From assembly GCF_030708455.1 (NCBI RefSeq), contig NZ_JAUYWF010000005.1, positions 186,001 to 250,000 of the forward strand: DNA of 64,000 bases. Direction: 5' to 3'. Below the pieces are notes generated by a model, which had not been told where the DNA came from, ran no database searches, and worked only from the letters and a program-made list of their open reading frames with translations. Numbering within the stretch: position 1 is the stretch's first letter; every line of letters begins with the position of its first letter. The translations under genes were made by a program, and so were the position numbers. Shown one piece after another: positions 1 through 9,359 of the stretch. This DNA comes from Halomonas sp. SSL-5 (GTDB taxonomy: Bacteria; Pseudomonadota; Gammaproteobacteria; Pseudomonadales; Halomonadaceae).

Positions 1-1379
1 CGCTGGGCCGCGGCGCGCACCTGGTCCGGGGCGGTGCCGCCGATATGGTTGCGTGCGGCCACCGAGCCCTCCAGGGTCAGCACCTCGAAGACATCCTGCT
101 CGATGGTGTCGGAGAACTGTCGGAGCTCGTCGAGGGTCATCTCGGAGAGGTCCTTGCCTTCGCGGAGACCGAAGGCCACCGACTCGCCGACGATCTCGTG
201 GGCGTCGCGGAAGGCCACCCCCTTGCGCACCAGGTAGTCGGCCAGGTCGGTGGCGGTGGAGAAGCCGCGGCGGGCCGCCTCGGCCATGCTGGCCTTCTTC
301 GGCTCGATGGCCGGCACCATGTCGGCGAAGGCCTTGAGGCAGTCCTTGACCGTGTCCACGGCGTCGAACAGCGGCTCCTTGTCCTCCTGGTTGTCCTTGT
401 TGTAGGCCAGCGGCTGGGACTTCATCAGGGTCAGCAGGCCCATCAGGTGGCCGTAGACCCGGCCGGACTTGCCACGCACCAGTTCCGGCACGTCGGGGTT
501 CTTCTTCTGCGGCATGATCGAGGAGCCGGTGCAGAAGCGGTCGGGCAGGTCGATGAAGTCGAACTGGGCACTGGTCCACAGCACCAGCTCCTCGCTCATG
601 CGCGACATGTGCATCAGCAGCAGGCTGGCGAAGGCGGTGAACTCGATGGCGAAGTCGCGATCGCTGACCGCGTCGAGGCTGTTCTCGGCGGGGCGCTCGA
701 AGCCCAGCAGCTCGGCGGTGACGTGGCGGTCGATGGGGTAGGTGGTGCCGGCCAGCGCCGCGGCGCCCAGCGGCATCACGTTGACCCGCTTGCGGCAGTC
801 GAGCAGGCGCTCGTGATCCCGGGCCAGCATCTCCTGCCAGGCCAGCAGGTGGTGGCCGAAGGTCACCGGCTGGGCGGTCTGCAGGTGGGTGAAGCCGGGC
901 ATGATGGTGTCGGCCTCGCGGTCGGCGAGCTCGATCAGCCCCGCGCGCAGGCGGGCGAGCTCCAGGGCCACCTGGTCGATCTCGTCGCGCAGGAACAGGC
1001 GGATATCGGTGGCCACCTGGTCGTTGCGCGAGCGACCGGTGTGCAGCTTCTTGCCGGTGATGCCGATCTTCGCGGTCAGCCGCGCCTCGATGTTCATGTG
1101 CACGTCCTCGAGCTCCACCGACCAGGGGAACTCGCCGCGCTCGATCTCGCCGCGCACCTCGTCGAGACCCGCGACGATGGCGTCGCGCTCCTCGTCGCTG
1201 AGCACGCCGACCCTGGCCAGCATGGTGGCGTGGGCGACGGAGCCCTGGATGTCGTGGAACGCCAGGCGGCGGTCGAAGGCCTCCGAGGCGGTGAAGCGGG
1301 CGACGAAGGCGTCGGTGGGCTCGCTGAAGCGGCCACCCCAGGACTGGTTGGTGCCGGGGTTGGAAGAGTTCGAGGTCAT
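1..1379 (-). CDS. argH: Argininosuccinate lyase, C-terminus cut by window edge
   Basis: Cytosolic enzyme of arginine biosynthesis that splits argininosuccinate into arginine and fumarate. The reverse-strand frame reads [17 protein letters not shown] at the N-terminus, the family's QxWGGRF opening. It continues through the [11 protein letters not shown] segment and the fumarase-superfamily signature [11 protein letters not shown]. About 459 codons are present and the family is about 460 residues, so only the last few residues are missing. The ATG ending at 1379 is chosen; an in-frame ATG ending at 1397 would add six residues, and neither has a strong ribosome site. The gene is divergent from hemC, an arrangement also seen in Pseudomonas. 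Confidence 0.93.
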   Translation of the reverse strand, partial: MTSNSSNPGTNQSWGGRFSEPTDAFVARFTASEAFDRRLAFHDIQGSVAHATMLARVGVLSDEERDAIVAGLDEVRGEIERGEFPWSVELEDVHMNIEARLTAKIGITGKKLHTGRSRNDQVATDIRLFLRDEIDQVALELARLRAGLIELADREADTIMPGFTHLQTAQPVTFGHHLLAWQEMLARDHERLLDCRKRVNVMPLGAAALAGTTYPIDRHVTAELLGFERPAENSLDAVSDRDFAIEFTAFASLLLMHMSRMSEELVLWTSAQFDFIDLPDRFCTGSSIMPQKKNPDVPELVRGKSGRVYGHLMGLLTLMKSQPLAYNKDNQEDKEPLFDAVDTVKDCLKAFADMVPAIEPKKASMAEAARRGFSTATDLADYLVRKGVAFRDAHEIVGESVAFGLREGKDLSEMTLDELRQFSDTIEQDVFEVLTLEGSVAARNHIGGTAPDQVRAAAQ

Positions 1380-1551
1380 CGGCTTGGGATCCTGCATGAC
1401 GGGTTGCGGTTGGCTGGGGGCGGGTGCCCCCCGCGGCCGCCGGGCTCGCGGCGGCAGGCGCGACATGGCAGGAGTGTACCAGAGTCGCCGGGGCAGGCGA
1501 GGGGCGCCTGGCCGCCCGGGGCGTGGATTTTTCCTCCCTGGCCGGGTGCTT

Positions 1552-1557
1552 TATGAT
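1552..1557 (+). promoter_or_regulatory. Candidate -10 element for hemC
   Basis: TATGAT lies about 90 bases upstream of the hemC start in the argH-hemC divergent interval. No good -35 hexamer is visible at 17 bp, only a T-rich stretch near 1527-1532, so this is a weak call made from the -10 alone. Confidence 0.3.
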
Positions 1558-1646
1558 GAGGGCAACCGTGCGTCCACGCATGCCAACTTCGCCGGGTGTC
1601 GGCGCTGGCTCGCCGCCAGCAAGGGAACCGGTACAGGGAGAACTTC

Positions 1647-2588
1647 GTGCAACCCATCACCAAGCTGCGTATCGCCACGCGCAAGAGTCAACTGGCCATG
1701 TGGCAGGCCGAATATGTCCGCGACCGTCTGCTGGCCCTTCATCCCGGTCTCGAGGTGGAACTGGTGGCCATGGCCACCCGCGGCGACAAGATCCTCGACA
1801 CCCCGCTGGCCAAGGTGGGCGGCAAGGGGCTCTTCGTGAAGGAACTCGAGGAGGCCATGCTCGACGGGCGCGCCGATATTGCCGTCCACTCCATGAAGGA
1901 TGTGCCCATGCACTTCCCCGAGGGGCTGGGCCTCTCGGTGATCCTGGCCGGTGCCGAGCCCACCGATGCCTTCGTCTCCAACCACTATACCCGCTTCGAT
2001 GAGCTGCCCGAGGGGGCCCGGGTAGGCACCTCCAGCCTGCGCCGCGGGCTGCAGGTCAGCGAGGCCCGCCCGGACCTCGAGATCCTTAGCCTGCGTGGCA
2101 ATGTCCAGACCCGTCTGGGCAAGCTCGACGACGGCGAGTTCGATGCCATCATCCTGGCCACCTCGGGCCTGCGTCGCCTGGAACTGGATGCGCGCATCGC
2201 CCAGGAGCTGCCGCCCGAGGTGTGCCTGCCGGCCTGTGGCCAGGGCGCCCTGGGCATCGAGTGTCGCCTCCACGACCCCGAGCTGATCAACCTGCTGGCG
2301 CCGCTGGATGACCCCGATACCGCCACCCGGGTGCGCGCCGAGCGCGCCATGAATACTCGTCTCGAGGGCGGCTGTCAGGTGCCCATCGGTGGCCATGCGG
2401 TGTTCGAGAACGATGGCCAGACCCTGTGGCTGCGCGCCCTGGTGGGCACCCCGGACGGTGCCCGGGTGCTGCGCGCCGAGGGCCGCGGCTCGATCCACGA
2501 GCCCGAGGCGCTGGGCATCCGCGTCGCCGAGGAGCTGCTGGAGATGGGCGCCGGTGAGATCCTCGCCGAGGTCTACGGCGCCGGCTGA
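1647..2588 (+). CDS. hemC: Hydroxymethylbilane synthase (porphobilinogen deaminase)
   Basis: Cytosolic enzyme that polymerises four porphobilinogens into hydroxymethylbilane in haem biosynthesis. The sequence shows the N-terminal [15 protein letters not shown] motif, VAVHSMKD-type segment ([10 protein letters not shown]), the GTSSLRR loop, [13 protein letters not shown] and the dipyrromethane cofactor Cys in [10 protein letters not shown]. The GTG at 1647 is preferred over the longer open frame because AGGGAG lies eight bases upstream and it gives 313 residues, the usual family length. First gene of hemC-hemD-hemX-hemY; its stop overlaps the hemD start by one base. Confidence 0.96.
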   Translation: MQPITKLRIATRKSQLAMWQAEYVRDRLLALHPGLEVELVAMATRGDKILDTPLAKVGGKGLFVKELEEAMLDGRADIAVHSMKDVPMHFPEGLGLSVILAGAEPTDAFVSNHYTRFDELPEGARVGTSSLRRGLQVSEARPDLEILSLRGNVQTRLGKLDDGEFDAIILATSGLRRLELDARIAQELPPEVCLPACGQGALGIECRLHDPELINLLAPLDDPDTATRVRAERAMNTRLEGGCQVPIGGHAVFENDGQTLWLRALVGTPDGARVLRAEGRGSIHEPEALGIRVAEELLEMGAGEILAEVYGAG

Positions 2589-3385
2589 TGGCCAACCCGA
2601 TGGCGGTGATCATCACGCGTCCCGGAGGGCGCGGTGATGTGCTTGACGCGGCCATTACCGCGCGCGGCTTGCCGGTAGCGCGCCTCGAGGCGATGCGCCT
2701 CGAGGCGCTGCCCGAGACGCCCGAGCAGCGCGCCGCCTGGCTCGATTTCGACCACTTCCGTCGCGTGGTGGTGGTCAGCCCCTTCGCCGCCGAGTGCCTG
2801 GCCGAGGCCCTCGACCGATTCTGGCCCCAGCTGCCGCTGGGCATCGACTACTACGCCGTGGGGGCGGCCACCGCCGCGGTCCTGCATCAACGACTCGGCG
2901 TGCGGGTCCATGTGCCGCCGGCGGCCGCCGGCGAGGACACCAGCGAGGCGCTGCTGACCCTGGGCTCCCTGCGCGCGCTTCACGACGAGAAGATCCTGCT
3001 GGTGGCCGGCGAAGGCGGACGCACCCTGTTGGCCGAGACGCTCGCCGAGCGCGGTGCCCGGGTGACCCGCCTGGCCCTCTACCGACGCACCCTCCAGCCC
3101 CCCGAACCGGCCATGGCCGAATGCCTCGCGGCGGGCGACTTCCGTGCACTGGTGGTCAGTAGCGGAGAAATCCTCGAATATCTGGCAAGATGGTGTTCAG
3201 GGGCCGCCTTGAACCAACCGCTAATCGTTTCCAGCGCCCGGTTGGCTACACTGGCCGGCAAGCTGGGGTTTCGCGACTCCGTTGTGGCGCGTGGCGCCAC
3301 CCCCGCGGCGCTGGCAGCGGCCGTGGCCGAGGCCTGTGACCAGCAGGAAGCCGATGTCGATCAAGACGATCTCGAAAAGGGCTAG
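2588..3385 (+). CDS. hemD: Uroporphyrinogen-III synthase
   Basis: A 265-residue protein expected to cyclise hydroxymethylbilane to uroporphyrinogen III. HemD sequences diverge strongly, so the call rests on position directly after hemC (TGATG overlap), length, and family features: the early ITRPGGRG segment, the VVSPFAAECL region and a C-terminal LVVSSGEILEYL followed by the VSSARLATLA strand. The hemX start overlaps its end, which fits translational coupling. Confidence 0.9.
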   Translation: MANPMAVIITRPGGRGDVLDAAITARGLPVARLEAMRLEALPETPEQRAAWLDFDHFRRVVVVSPFAAECLAEALDRFWPQLPLGIDYYAVGAATAAVLHQRLGVRVHVPPAAAGEDTSEALLTLGSLRALHDEKILLVAGEGGRTLLAETLAERGARVTRLALYRRTLQPPEPAMAECLAAGDFRALVVSSGEILEYLARWCSGAALNQPLIVSSARLATLAGKLGFRDSVVARGATPAALAAAVAEACDQQEADVDQDDLEKG

Positions 3386-4880
3386 CGACAAGATGAGCAA
3401 GCAACCACACGAGCAGGAAGAGCAGAAGGCGTCTGACGGCGCACAATCGGCGACCTCGGGCGACGAGGCGAACAGAGGCAGCGCCTCCGGCAGGCGCCGT
3501 TCACGCCGGCATGACAAGTCCAGCCAGGGCGGCGGCACCGCCGGGAGCGAGGCCGCCAAGCCCGCCGCGAGCCAGGCGCCCGCCGAGCCGCCGGCCTCAG
3601 GCCAGGCCTCGGGGGGCACGCAGGCGGCCGCCAAGCCGTCTGCCGACAAGCCCGTGGGAGCCAAGCAGGAGGCCGCCAAGCCGTCTGCCGACAAGCCCGT
3701 GGGAGCCAAGCAGGAGGCCTCCAAGTCGGCTGCCGACAAGTCAGGGTCGAGCCAGGCACAGTCGCCCCCCTCCGGGAACGGCAAGTCCCGGCCGGCCGGG
3801 TCGTCTGGCGCCGGCGGCGCCTCCCGCCCGACCGGCGGCGACGACGACGGCGGCAAGGGCGGCGTGGTGGCGATCGTGCTGGTCATCCTGCTGGCCATCG
3901 CTGCCGGCCTGTTCGGCTGGCAGGCGTGGCAGAAGCTAGATGCCCAGCAGGCGCGCATCGCCGAGCTGGAGGCCCGCACCAGCCAGGCCGCCACCGCCAG
4001 CGACCTGAACCAGCTTCAGTCACGCTTCGAGGAGGCCGAGGCCGAGCGCCAGGCGGCCCTCGAGGAAGCCGTCGCCTCCCTCGAGGGCGACTTCACCGAC
4101 TATCGCAGTGAGGTCGACGAGACCCTCGACCGCGTGCTGGCCGAGCTTGCAAGCGAGCAGGAGACCGATGAGCGCGACTGGCTGCACGCCGAGGCCGCCT
4201 ACCTGCTGCGCCTGGCCAACCAGCGCCTGCAGCTGGAGCGTGACGTGGAGGGTGCCGCGGCGCTGCTGCGCACCGCCGATGCGCGCCTGAAGGAGGCCGA
4301 CAACCCGGCGCTGGTGCCGGTGCGTCGCGAGATCGCCAGCGAGCTGGGCGCCCTGGAGTCGGTGCCCGAGGTCGACCGTACCGGCCTGTGGCTGGCGCTC
4401 AACGCCCAGCAGGAGCAGATCGCCGGGCGTCCGCTCTCCCAGGATGTGGACGAGATCACCGCCAGCTCCGGCATGCAGGAGGCGCCCAGCGGCTCCTGGC
4501 AGCAGCAGCTGTCGAGCTTCGGCCAGGAACTCAAGGACCTGGTCACCGTGCGCAAGCACGACGAGGCCCTGGAGGCGCTGATCTCGCCGGAGCAGGAGTC
4601 CTACCTGCGGCAGAGCGTGCGCCTGGTGATCGAGCAGGCCCAGCTGGCCCTGCTCAAGGAGGAGGAAGCGCTCTTCGAGGCCAGCCTCGACAAGGCGATC
4701 ACCCTGATCGAGGGCTACTACGACACCGACGACAGCGGCGTGCAGTCGGTGCTCGCGCGTCTGGGCGAGCTGAAGGGTGAGGCGGTGCGTCCCGAACTGC
4801 CCGATATCAGCGGCTCCCAGCAGGCCCTGGCCACCTTCATCGAGCGGCGCTTCGAGTCGCGCCAGGGAGATGAGGCATGA
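3354..4880 (+). CDS. hemX: HemX family membrane protein
   Basis: Probable inner-membrane protein of the HemX family, annotated in many genomes as an uroporphyrin-III C-methyltransferase-like protein; no enzymatic activity is evident. An Ala/Lys/Gly-rich hydrophilic N-terminus of about 170 residues precedes one membrane helix (VVAIVLVILLAIAAGLFGW). An extended coiled-coil-rich periplasmic domain follows (QARIAELEARTSQ to about residue 260). The ATG at 3354 has AGGA five bases upstream; a second in-frame ATG at 3393 is a plausible alternative. The disordered N-terminus contains a 45-bp tandem repeat (3627-3716). Lies between hemD and hemY as in other gammaproteobacteria. Confidence 0.85.
   Translation: MSIKTISKRASDKMSKQPHEQEEQKASDGAQSATSGDEANRGSASGRRRSRRHDKSSQGGGTAGSEAAKPAASQAPAEPPASGQASGGTQAAAKPSADKPVGAKQEAAKPSADKPVGAKQEASKSAADKSGSSQAQSPPSGNGKSRPAGSSGAGGASRPTGGDDDGGKGGVVAIVLVILLAIAAGLFGWQAWQKLDAQQARIAELEARTSQAATASDLNQLQSRFEEAEAERQAALEEAVASLEGDFTDYRSEVDETLDRVLAELASEQETDERDWLHAEAAYLLRLANQRLQLERDVEGAAALLRTADARLKEADNPALVPVRREIASELGALESVPEVDRTGLWLALNAQQEQIAGRPLSQDVDEITASSGMQEAPSGSWQQQLSSFGQELKDLVTVRKHDEALEALISPEQESYLRQSVRLVIEQAQLALLKEEEALFEASLDKAITLIEGYYDTDDSGVQSVLARLGELKGEAVRPELPDISGSQQALATFIERRFESRQGDEA
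3627..3740 (+). repeat. 45-bp in-frame tandem repeat inside hemX
   Basis: Two consecutive 45-bp units, 3627-3671 and 3672-3716, each encode AAKPSADKPVGAKQE. A degenerate third copy from 3717 encodes ASKSAADK. The repeat keeps frame and lies in the disordered N-terminal segment before the membrane helix. Confidence 0.9.
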
Positions 4881-6136
4881 GAAAGCTGATACTGATCATC
4901 GTCCTGGGCCTGGCCGTCGGTGCGCTGTTCGGGCAGCTGATGATGTCGGTGCCCGGCTACTGGCTGGTGCGTGTCGGGGACACCTCCTTCCAGACCTCCT
5001 TCTGGTTCGGCCTGGTACTGCTGCTGGCGGCCTTCCTGGTGCTGCACTTCGCGCTGCGCCTGCTGATGCGGCTGTCGCGCCCGGTGTCCCGCTTCAAGGT
5101 GTGGAACAGCCGCTCGCGCAACCGCAATGCCATGAAGCGCACCGTGCGCGGCCTGGTGGCCCTGGCCGAGGGGCGCTGGAAGAAGGCCGAGAAATCGCTG
5201 GTCAAGGCGGCGGACGACTCCAGCACCCCGCTGGTCAACTACCTCTCCGCGGCGCTGGCGGCCCACTATCAGGGTCGCTTCGAGCAGGCGGATACCCTGC
5301 TCAAGCGGGCCCATCTGAGCACCGAGGGCGCCGATACCGCGGTGGGCATGATGCAGGCTCAGCTGATGCTGGACCGCCAGCAGTACGAGGAGGCGCTGGC
5401 CATCCTCACCCGCCTCGACCGCCAGCTGCCCAACCACCCCCAGGTGCTCAAGCAGCTCAAGCAGGCCTACCTCAGCGTCAGTGACTGGGATGGCCTGCGC
5501 CGCCTGATGCCGCGTCTGGGTGCCCAGCAGCTGATCTCCCGCGAGGAGCGCGACCAGCTCGAGCGTCGCGCCTATCGCGAACTGATCGTGCGCGAGGCCC
5601 GCGAGGGCAGCGATATCGAGACGGTACGCAGCCTGTGGGCCGACATGCCCGACCATCTGCGTGGCGACGTCGAGCTGATCGTGCTCTACGCCGAGGCGCT
5701 GGTGCGCGGCGGCCAGGAGCCCATCGCCGAGCGACTGCTGCGCCACTCCCTCAAGGAGGGCTGGGACAGCCGCCTGGTGCTGCGCTATGGCCTGCTCGAC
5801 GTGGATGCCTCGCGTCAGCTGGTCACCGCCGAGAAGTGGCTGCAGGAGCGGCCCAACGACCCGGACCTGCTGCTCACCCTGGGTCGCCTGGCGCTGCGCA
5901 ACGCCTACTGGGGCAAGGCCCAGGAGTACTTCGAGGCGAGCCAGCGCCAGCGCCCGAGTGGCGTGGTGTGCGCCGAGCTGGCACGGCTCTTCGCCAACCT
6001 GGGCGAGCACCAGAAGAGCCAGCTCTACTACCGTCAGAGCGTGGAGCTGCTCGACAAGTCGCTGCCCTCCCTGCCTCAGCCCAGCGAGGACAAGGACGTG
6101 CTCGGCGAGAAGCAGGAGAAGAAGAAGGCCTCCTGA
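4877..6136 (+). CDS. hemY: HemY protein, TPR-containing membrane protein
   Basis: A 419-residue protein of the HemY_N/TPR family encoded with haem genes; its molecular role is not settled and it is unrelated to protoporphyrinogen oxidase HemY of Bacillus. Two N-terminal hydrophobic segments (LILIIVLGLAVGALFG and FWFGLVLLLAAFLVLHFAL) are followed by a helical repeat region with TPR-like units such as ALRNAYWGKAQEYFEASQR. The ATG overlaps the hemX stop by four bases (ATGA). It is the last gene of the operon and is followed by a terminator hairpin. Confidence 0.88.
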   Translation: MRKLILIIVLGLAVGALFGQLMMSVPGYWLVRVGDTSFQTSFWFGLVLLLAAFLVLHFALRLLMRLSRPVSRFKVWNSRSRNRNAMKRTVRGLVALAEGRWKKAEKSLVKAADDSSTPLVNYLSAALAAHYQGRFEQADTLLKRAHLSTEGADTAVGMMQAQLMLDRQQYEEALAILTRLDRQLPNHPQVLKQLKQAYLSVSDWDGLRRLMPRLGAQQLISREERDQLERRAYRELIVREAREGSDIETVRSLWADMPDHLRGDVELIVLYAEALVRGGQEPIAERLLRHSLKEGWDSRLVLRYGLLDVDASRQLVTAEKWLQERPNDPDLLLTLGRLALRNAYWGKAQEYFEASQRQRPSGVVCAELARLFANLGEHQKSQLYYRQSVELLDKSLPSLPQPSEDKDVLGEKQEKKKAS

Positions 6137-6178
6137 TGGCGGCCTGAGCCTTCACCACCTCGGTCGTGTCCACGACCC

Positions 6179-6204
6179 AAGGGGGCGCCTCGGCGCCCCC
6201 TTCG
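6179..6204 (+). terminator. Terminator after hemY
   Basis: Inverted repeat of 11 bp, 6179-6189 against 6192-6202, immediately after hemY. The T-run is short (TTCG), so termination may be weak. The stretch 6206-6372 that follows holds no recognisable feature. Confidence 0.6.
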
Positions 6205-6372
6205 CGTATCCGAAGCACGAAGATGGTTGAGCAGTAAAGATAAGGGTAATCGCAGAAGCAGCCTCGTGGGAACCCGGCCTCCCACCACTGCTGCCTGTCC
6301 GCCCGTGAAGTGCCGGCCGCTCATGAATCCTGTCGAACTGGCTCACGCCAGTCTGTGATGCACCGAAAAGCA

Positions 6373-6402
6373 GCGGGGCCGCCCGAAGGCGGCCCCGCTG
6401 TG
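6373..6402 (-). terminator. Terminator of the MscS-family gene
   Basis: Stem AGCGGGGCCGCC / GGCGGCCCCGCT with loop CGAA. Read on the minus strand it is followed by CTTTT, placing a Rho-independent terminator just past the stop of the mechanosensitive-channel gene at 6427. Confidence 0.75.
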
Positions 6403-6426
6403 TGACGTGCACCGGCGGCGCTGGGC

Positions 6427-8733
6427 TCAGGGCTCGTCCACGTCGTCGCCACTGGGTTTCTGGTGGTCCTGATCGACAGTCTGCTGGATGCCATGATCGG
6501 GAGCGTCGCGGTGTGTCTCCGCGGCGGGCTTGCGCGCCGCCCGGGACTCCAGCACCCGCACGTTGGCGGCCGGCGAGCGCCCCGCCTTGTCCTCGCCGAA
6601 ATAGAGGGTGGTGTGCGGGAAGGGGATCTCGATGCCGGCCTCGTCGAAGCGCAGCTTGACCAGGCGGTTGTAGGCGCGGCCCACCGCCCACTGGTCCCCG
6701 GGCGTGGTCTTGATCACCACCCGGATGTTCACCGAGCTGTCGGCCAGGGCGATGACGCCGGCCACGTTGAGTGGCTCCAGCAGCTTGTAACCGTGCTCCT
6801 CGCTGGCCTTGAGATCCTCGAAGGCGAGCTGGAGCTGCTCGATGGCCTCGTCGATGCTCTCGCGATAGGCGATGCCGTACTCGCCGACATGGTTGCCGAA
6901 CTCGCGCATGTAGTTGGATACGGTGTCCACGCTGGAGAAGGGCACGATGTGATAGGTGCCGGAGAGGTCACGGATGCCCACCGAGCGGATGCTGAGCTTC
7001 TCGGCGGTGCCGGTGACGCCGCCCACGGTGACCACATCACCGGTGTTCATGGCGTTCTCCACCTGGATGAAGATGCCGGTGATGATGTCCTGCACCAGCT
7101 TCTGGGCGCCGAAGCCGATGGCCAGGCCCAGCACGCCGGCACCGGCGATCAGCGGCCCGATATTGATGCCGATCTCGGCCAGCACGATCATCGCCGTCAT
7201 GGTGATCAGGGCGATGGCCAGGGCGTTGCGGAACAGGGCCAGCAGGGTCTGGGCCCGGGCCGAAGGCACGCCGCCGCCGGTCTCGGGGTTGAGCTTGTGC
7301 TCGATCAGGCTGGCCAGCGCCAGCCATACCATGACCGCGATGGCCAGGATCACCGCCACGCTGACCGACTTGCCGACCAGGCCGCGGCCCGCCTCGGAGG
7401 CGTACCAGGCGGCGAGGTCGAAGGCGCCCCAGGCATTGAGTACCACCATCACCACCAGCACCACGATGACCGTGCGGATGACCCGCAGGGCGTTGGGCAC
7501 ATAGCTGTTGAGGCGCGGCTCGAGCAGCGGCAGCTTGCGGCGCAGGTCGTCGGAGAGCGAGATGCGCCGGCCGATGGTCTGGGTCAGGAAGGCGGATAGC
7601 AGCAGGCCCACCACCACCGCGGCGATGGTCTTGAGGGTGGCGAAGAGCACGTAGGGCAGGGCGTCGGCCGGCCGCGTCAGGGTCAGCACCAGGACCATCA
7701 CGAAGTAGGCCAGGGCGAACAGGTGCCAGGTGCGTGCGAACAGCTGCAGCGAGACCCGGCTGGCCGCCATGGTGGTCTGGTTGGCCTTGGCGTTGATGGC
7801 ATCGCGCAGGCGCTTGCGGTTCTTGAGCACCACCACCACGGCGTAGAGGAAGGCGCCGATCATGATCAGGGTGCCCAGGCCCTGGCCCACCGCGGGGGCC
7901 ACGTAGGCGTTGACCAGCGGCACCACCACCATCAGGCCGTAGCCCACCAGGCCGATCAGCCGGGCGATCCAGCGGTTCCAGTAGGAGGCCTCGCCGGAGG
8001 TGATGGGCAGCAGGCGCAGGCCCTCGTAGCGGGAGGCGAACAGCATGCGCACCCCGGCCTTGAGCAGCTCGATCACCAGGAAGGCGTTGAGGAACAGCGA
8101 GGCGCGGGTGGAGAGCTCACCGGTCTCGCCGATGGCGAAGGTGGCGATCAGGTTGCCGCCCAGGTAGGCGAAGGCCACGATCAGCACGTCCACCACGGCG
8201 GCCAGCGCCACGCAGATGATCAGGCGCAGGATCGGGGTCATGCCGCTGCCGTTGAGCGACCACTGGCTGATACCCGTGAACAGCCGCCGGGCCAGGCGCC
8301 GCACGATGGCGAACATCACGAAGGTCGCCAGGATCACCAGGCCCAGGTTGATGGCGGCGCTGGTGAAGGCCGCCATGTCGAAGGTGCTCTCCAGGTCGCT
8401 TGCGAACATGCCGCCGATGGCCGAGGCGATGGCGTCGAACTGGCTGCCGATGTCGCCGGCGACGCGGCTGGTCAGCTCCGCCAGCTGGCGCGGCAGGGAG
8501 GGGGTGGCGGCTTCCTCGGCGGGGGCCGATTCGGCCACGCCACCGGCCATGCCGCGCAGCTGGTCGATCAGCTCCTGGCGGGTCTGCTCGTTCTCGAGCA
8601 GGTCGGCCAGGGTGGAGTAGGCCGGCGGTTCGCTTCCGCTGCCTTCCTGCTGTGCCTGGGCGGGGCCCGCCAGCACCAGCAGTGCCAGCAGCAGCCAGCC
8701 GAGCATCAGGGGTAGGGCTCGCTTGGGGTTCAC
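6427..8733 (-). CDS. MscS-family mechanosensitive channel, YbiO-like
   Basis: Large inner-membrane mechanosensitive channel of the MscS family that would release solutes on hypo-osmotic shock. A signal peptide (LPLMLGWLLLALLVLAGPAQA) starts the protein. A periplasmic helix region, multiple membrane segments and a C-terminal MscS core follow. The core has the pore helix GAGVLGLAIGFGAQKLVQD and the beta domain GDVVTVGGVTGTAEKLSIRS. The GTG at 8733 is chosen because a strong GGAGGT lies six bases upstream; this gives 768 residues, close to E. coli YbiO (about 740). The longer open frame to 9030 has no such support. Such a channel suits a halophile that must shed compatible solutes. Confidence 0.88.
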   Translation of the reverse strand: MNPKRALPLMLGWLLLALLVLAGPAQAQQEGSGSEPPAYSTLADLLENEQTRQELIDQLRGMAGGVAESAPAEEAATPSLPRQLAELTSRVAGDIGSQFDAIASAIGGMFASDLESTFDMAAFTSAAINLGLVILATFVMFAIVRRLARRLFTGISQWSLNGSGMTPILRLIICVALAAVVDVLIVAFAYLGGNLIATFAIGETGELSTRASLFLNAFLVIELLKAGVRMLFASRYEGLRLLPITSGEASYWNRWIARLIGLVGYGLMVVVPLVNAYVAPAVGQGLGTLIMIGAFLYAVVVVLKNRKRLRDAINAKANQTTMAASRVSLQLFARTWHLFALAYFVMVLVLTLTRPADALPYVLFATLKTIAAVVVGLLLSAFLTQTIGRRISLSDDLRRKLPLLEPRLNSYVPNALRVIRTVIVVLVVMVVLNAWGAFDLAAWYASEAGRGLVGKSVSVAVILAIAVMVWLALASLIEHKLNPETGGGVPSARAQTLLALFRNALAIALITMTAMIVLAEIGINIGPLIAGAGVLGLAIGFGAQKLVQDIITGIFIQVENAMNTGDVVTVGGVTGTAEKLSIRSVGIRDLSGTYHIVPFSSVDTVSNYMREFGNHVGEYGIAYRESIDEAIEQLQLAFEDLKASEEHGYKLLEPLNVAGVIALADSSVNIRVVIKTTPGDQWAVGRAYNRLVKLRFDEAGIEIPFPHTTLYFGEDKAGRSPAANVRVLESRAARKPAAETHRDAPDHGIQQTVDQDHQKPSGDDVDEP

Positions 8734-8838
8734 GCGGTGACCTCCGTCTCTTGGCGTGTGGGGCGATGGATCTTGGGACCCGTCATGATACGGGCTTTGT
8801 CGTGAGGCCACGACCCCGGGGCCTGTCACGGCACATTC

Positions 8839-8857
8839 ATGTACATTAATTGTACAT
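8839..8857. promoter_or_regulatory. Operator-like palindrome upstream of fluC pair
   Basis: Arms ATGTACA and TGTACAT separated by TTAAT sit in an unusually AT-rich island between the divergent mscS-family gene and fluC. TTGTAC (8850-8855) could serve as a -35 with TCATAT at 17 bp as the -10, so the palindrome would overlap the promoter. The binding protein is unknown. Confidence 0.5.
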
Positions 8858-8934
8858 ATCATTTGGTGTGTGTCATATTCTCCCCGTCGGCGGCGCCTCC
8901 TGCCGTCGGCGCGGCAAGCATGCGATACTCTTTC

Positions 8935-8956
8935 GCCACCCTCGGGTGGCTTTTTT
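8935..8956 (+). terminator. Terminator-like hairpin in the fluC leader
   Basis: GCCACC (8935-8940) pairs with GGTGGC (8945-8950) around CTCG and is followed directly by six Ts. It lies 23 bases before the first fluC start and downstream of the likely promoter, so it may be an attenuator. I could not find the conserved fluoride-riboswitch core in the leader. Confidence 0.6.
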
Positions 8957-8978
8957 CGTTTCAGGGAGGCGGCCAGGC

Positions 8979-9359
8979 ATGCTGGAACTGCTGTCGGTAC
9001 TGCTCGGCGGGGGGCTGGGAGGCATGGCACGCCTGGCCCTCGGCAACGCCGTGGGCCGGCGGCTGGGGCCCCACCTCCCCTGGGGCACCCTGGCGGTCAA
9101 CCTGAGCGGTGCCCTGGCCATGGGGCTGCTGGCCGGTGCGCTCGGCCTTCCCGCCACGGGGGCGTCGGATACCGCCTGGTCGCTGCTCGCCATCGGCCTG
9201 CTGGGTGGGTACACCACGGTGTCGTCCCTCAGCCTGCAGACGCTGTCGCTATGGCAACAGGGCCGCGCGGCGGCGGCCATCGGCTATATGGCGATGACTC
9301 TGGTCGCCGGTGTCGCCGCCCTGTCGCTGGGCGCCTGGCTGACCGGAGGCCTGGCATGA
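8979..9359 (+). CDS. fluC: Fluoride channel subunit, degenerate Phe box
   Basis: A 126-residue FluC/CrcB-family protein with four hydrophobic helices that exports fluoride across the inner membrane. It retains the N-terminal GGGLGGMARL motif and the conserved Asn in WGTLAVNLSG. The usual TTFSxF Phe-box motif reads TTVSSL, so both phenylalanines that line the ion path are replaced. The ATG at 8979 has AGGGAGG about ten bases upstream. Its stop overlaps the start of a second, more canonical paralogue. Together they look like the two subunits of a heteromeric channel. Confidence 0.88.
   Translation: MLELLSVLLGGGLGGMARLALGNAVGRRLGPHLPWGTLAVNLSGALAMGLLAGALGLPATGASDTAWSLLAIGLLGGYTTVSSLSLQTLSLWQQGRAAAAIGYMAMTLVAGVAALSLGAWLTGGLA

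Noticed and set aside
8880..8978. Fluoride riboswitch in the fluC leader
   Set aside because: I could not match the conserved core or pseudoknot elements. Only a terminator-like hairpin is present. An Infernal run would be decisive.
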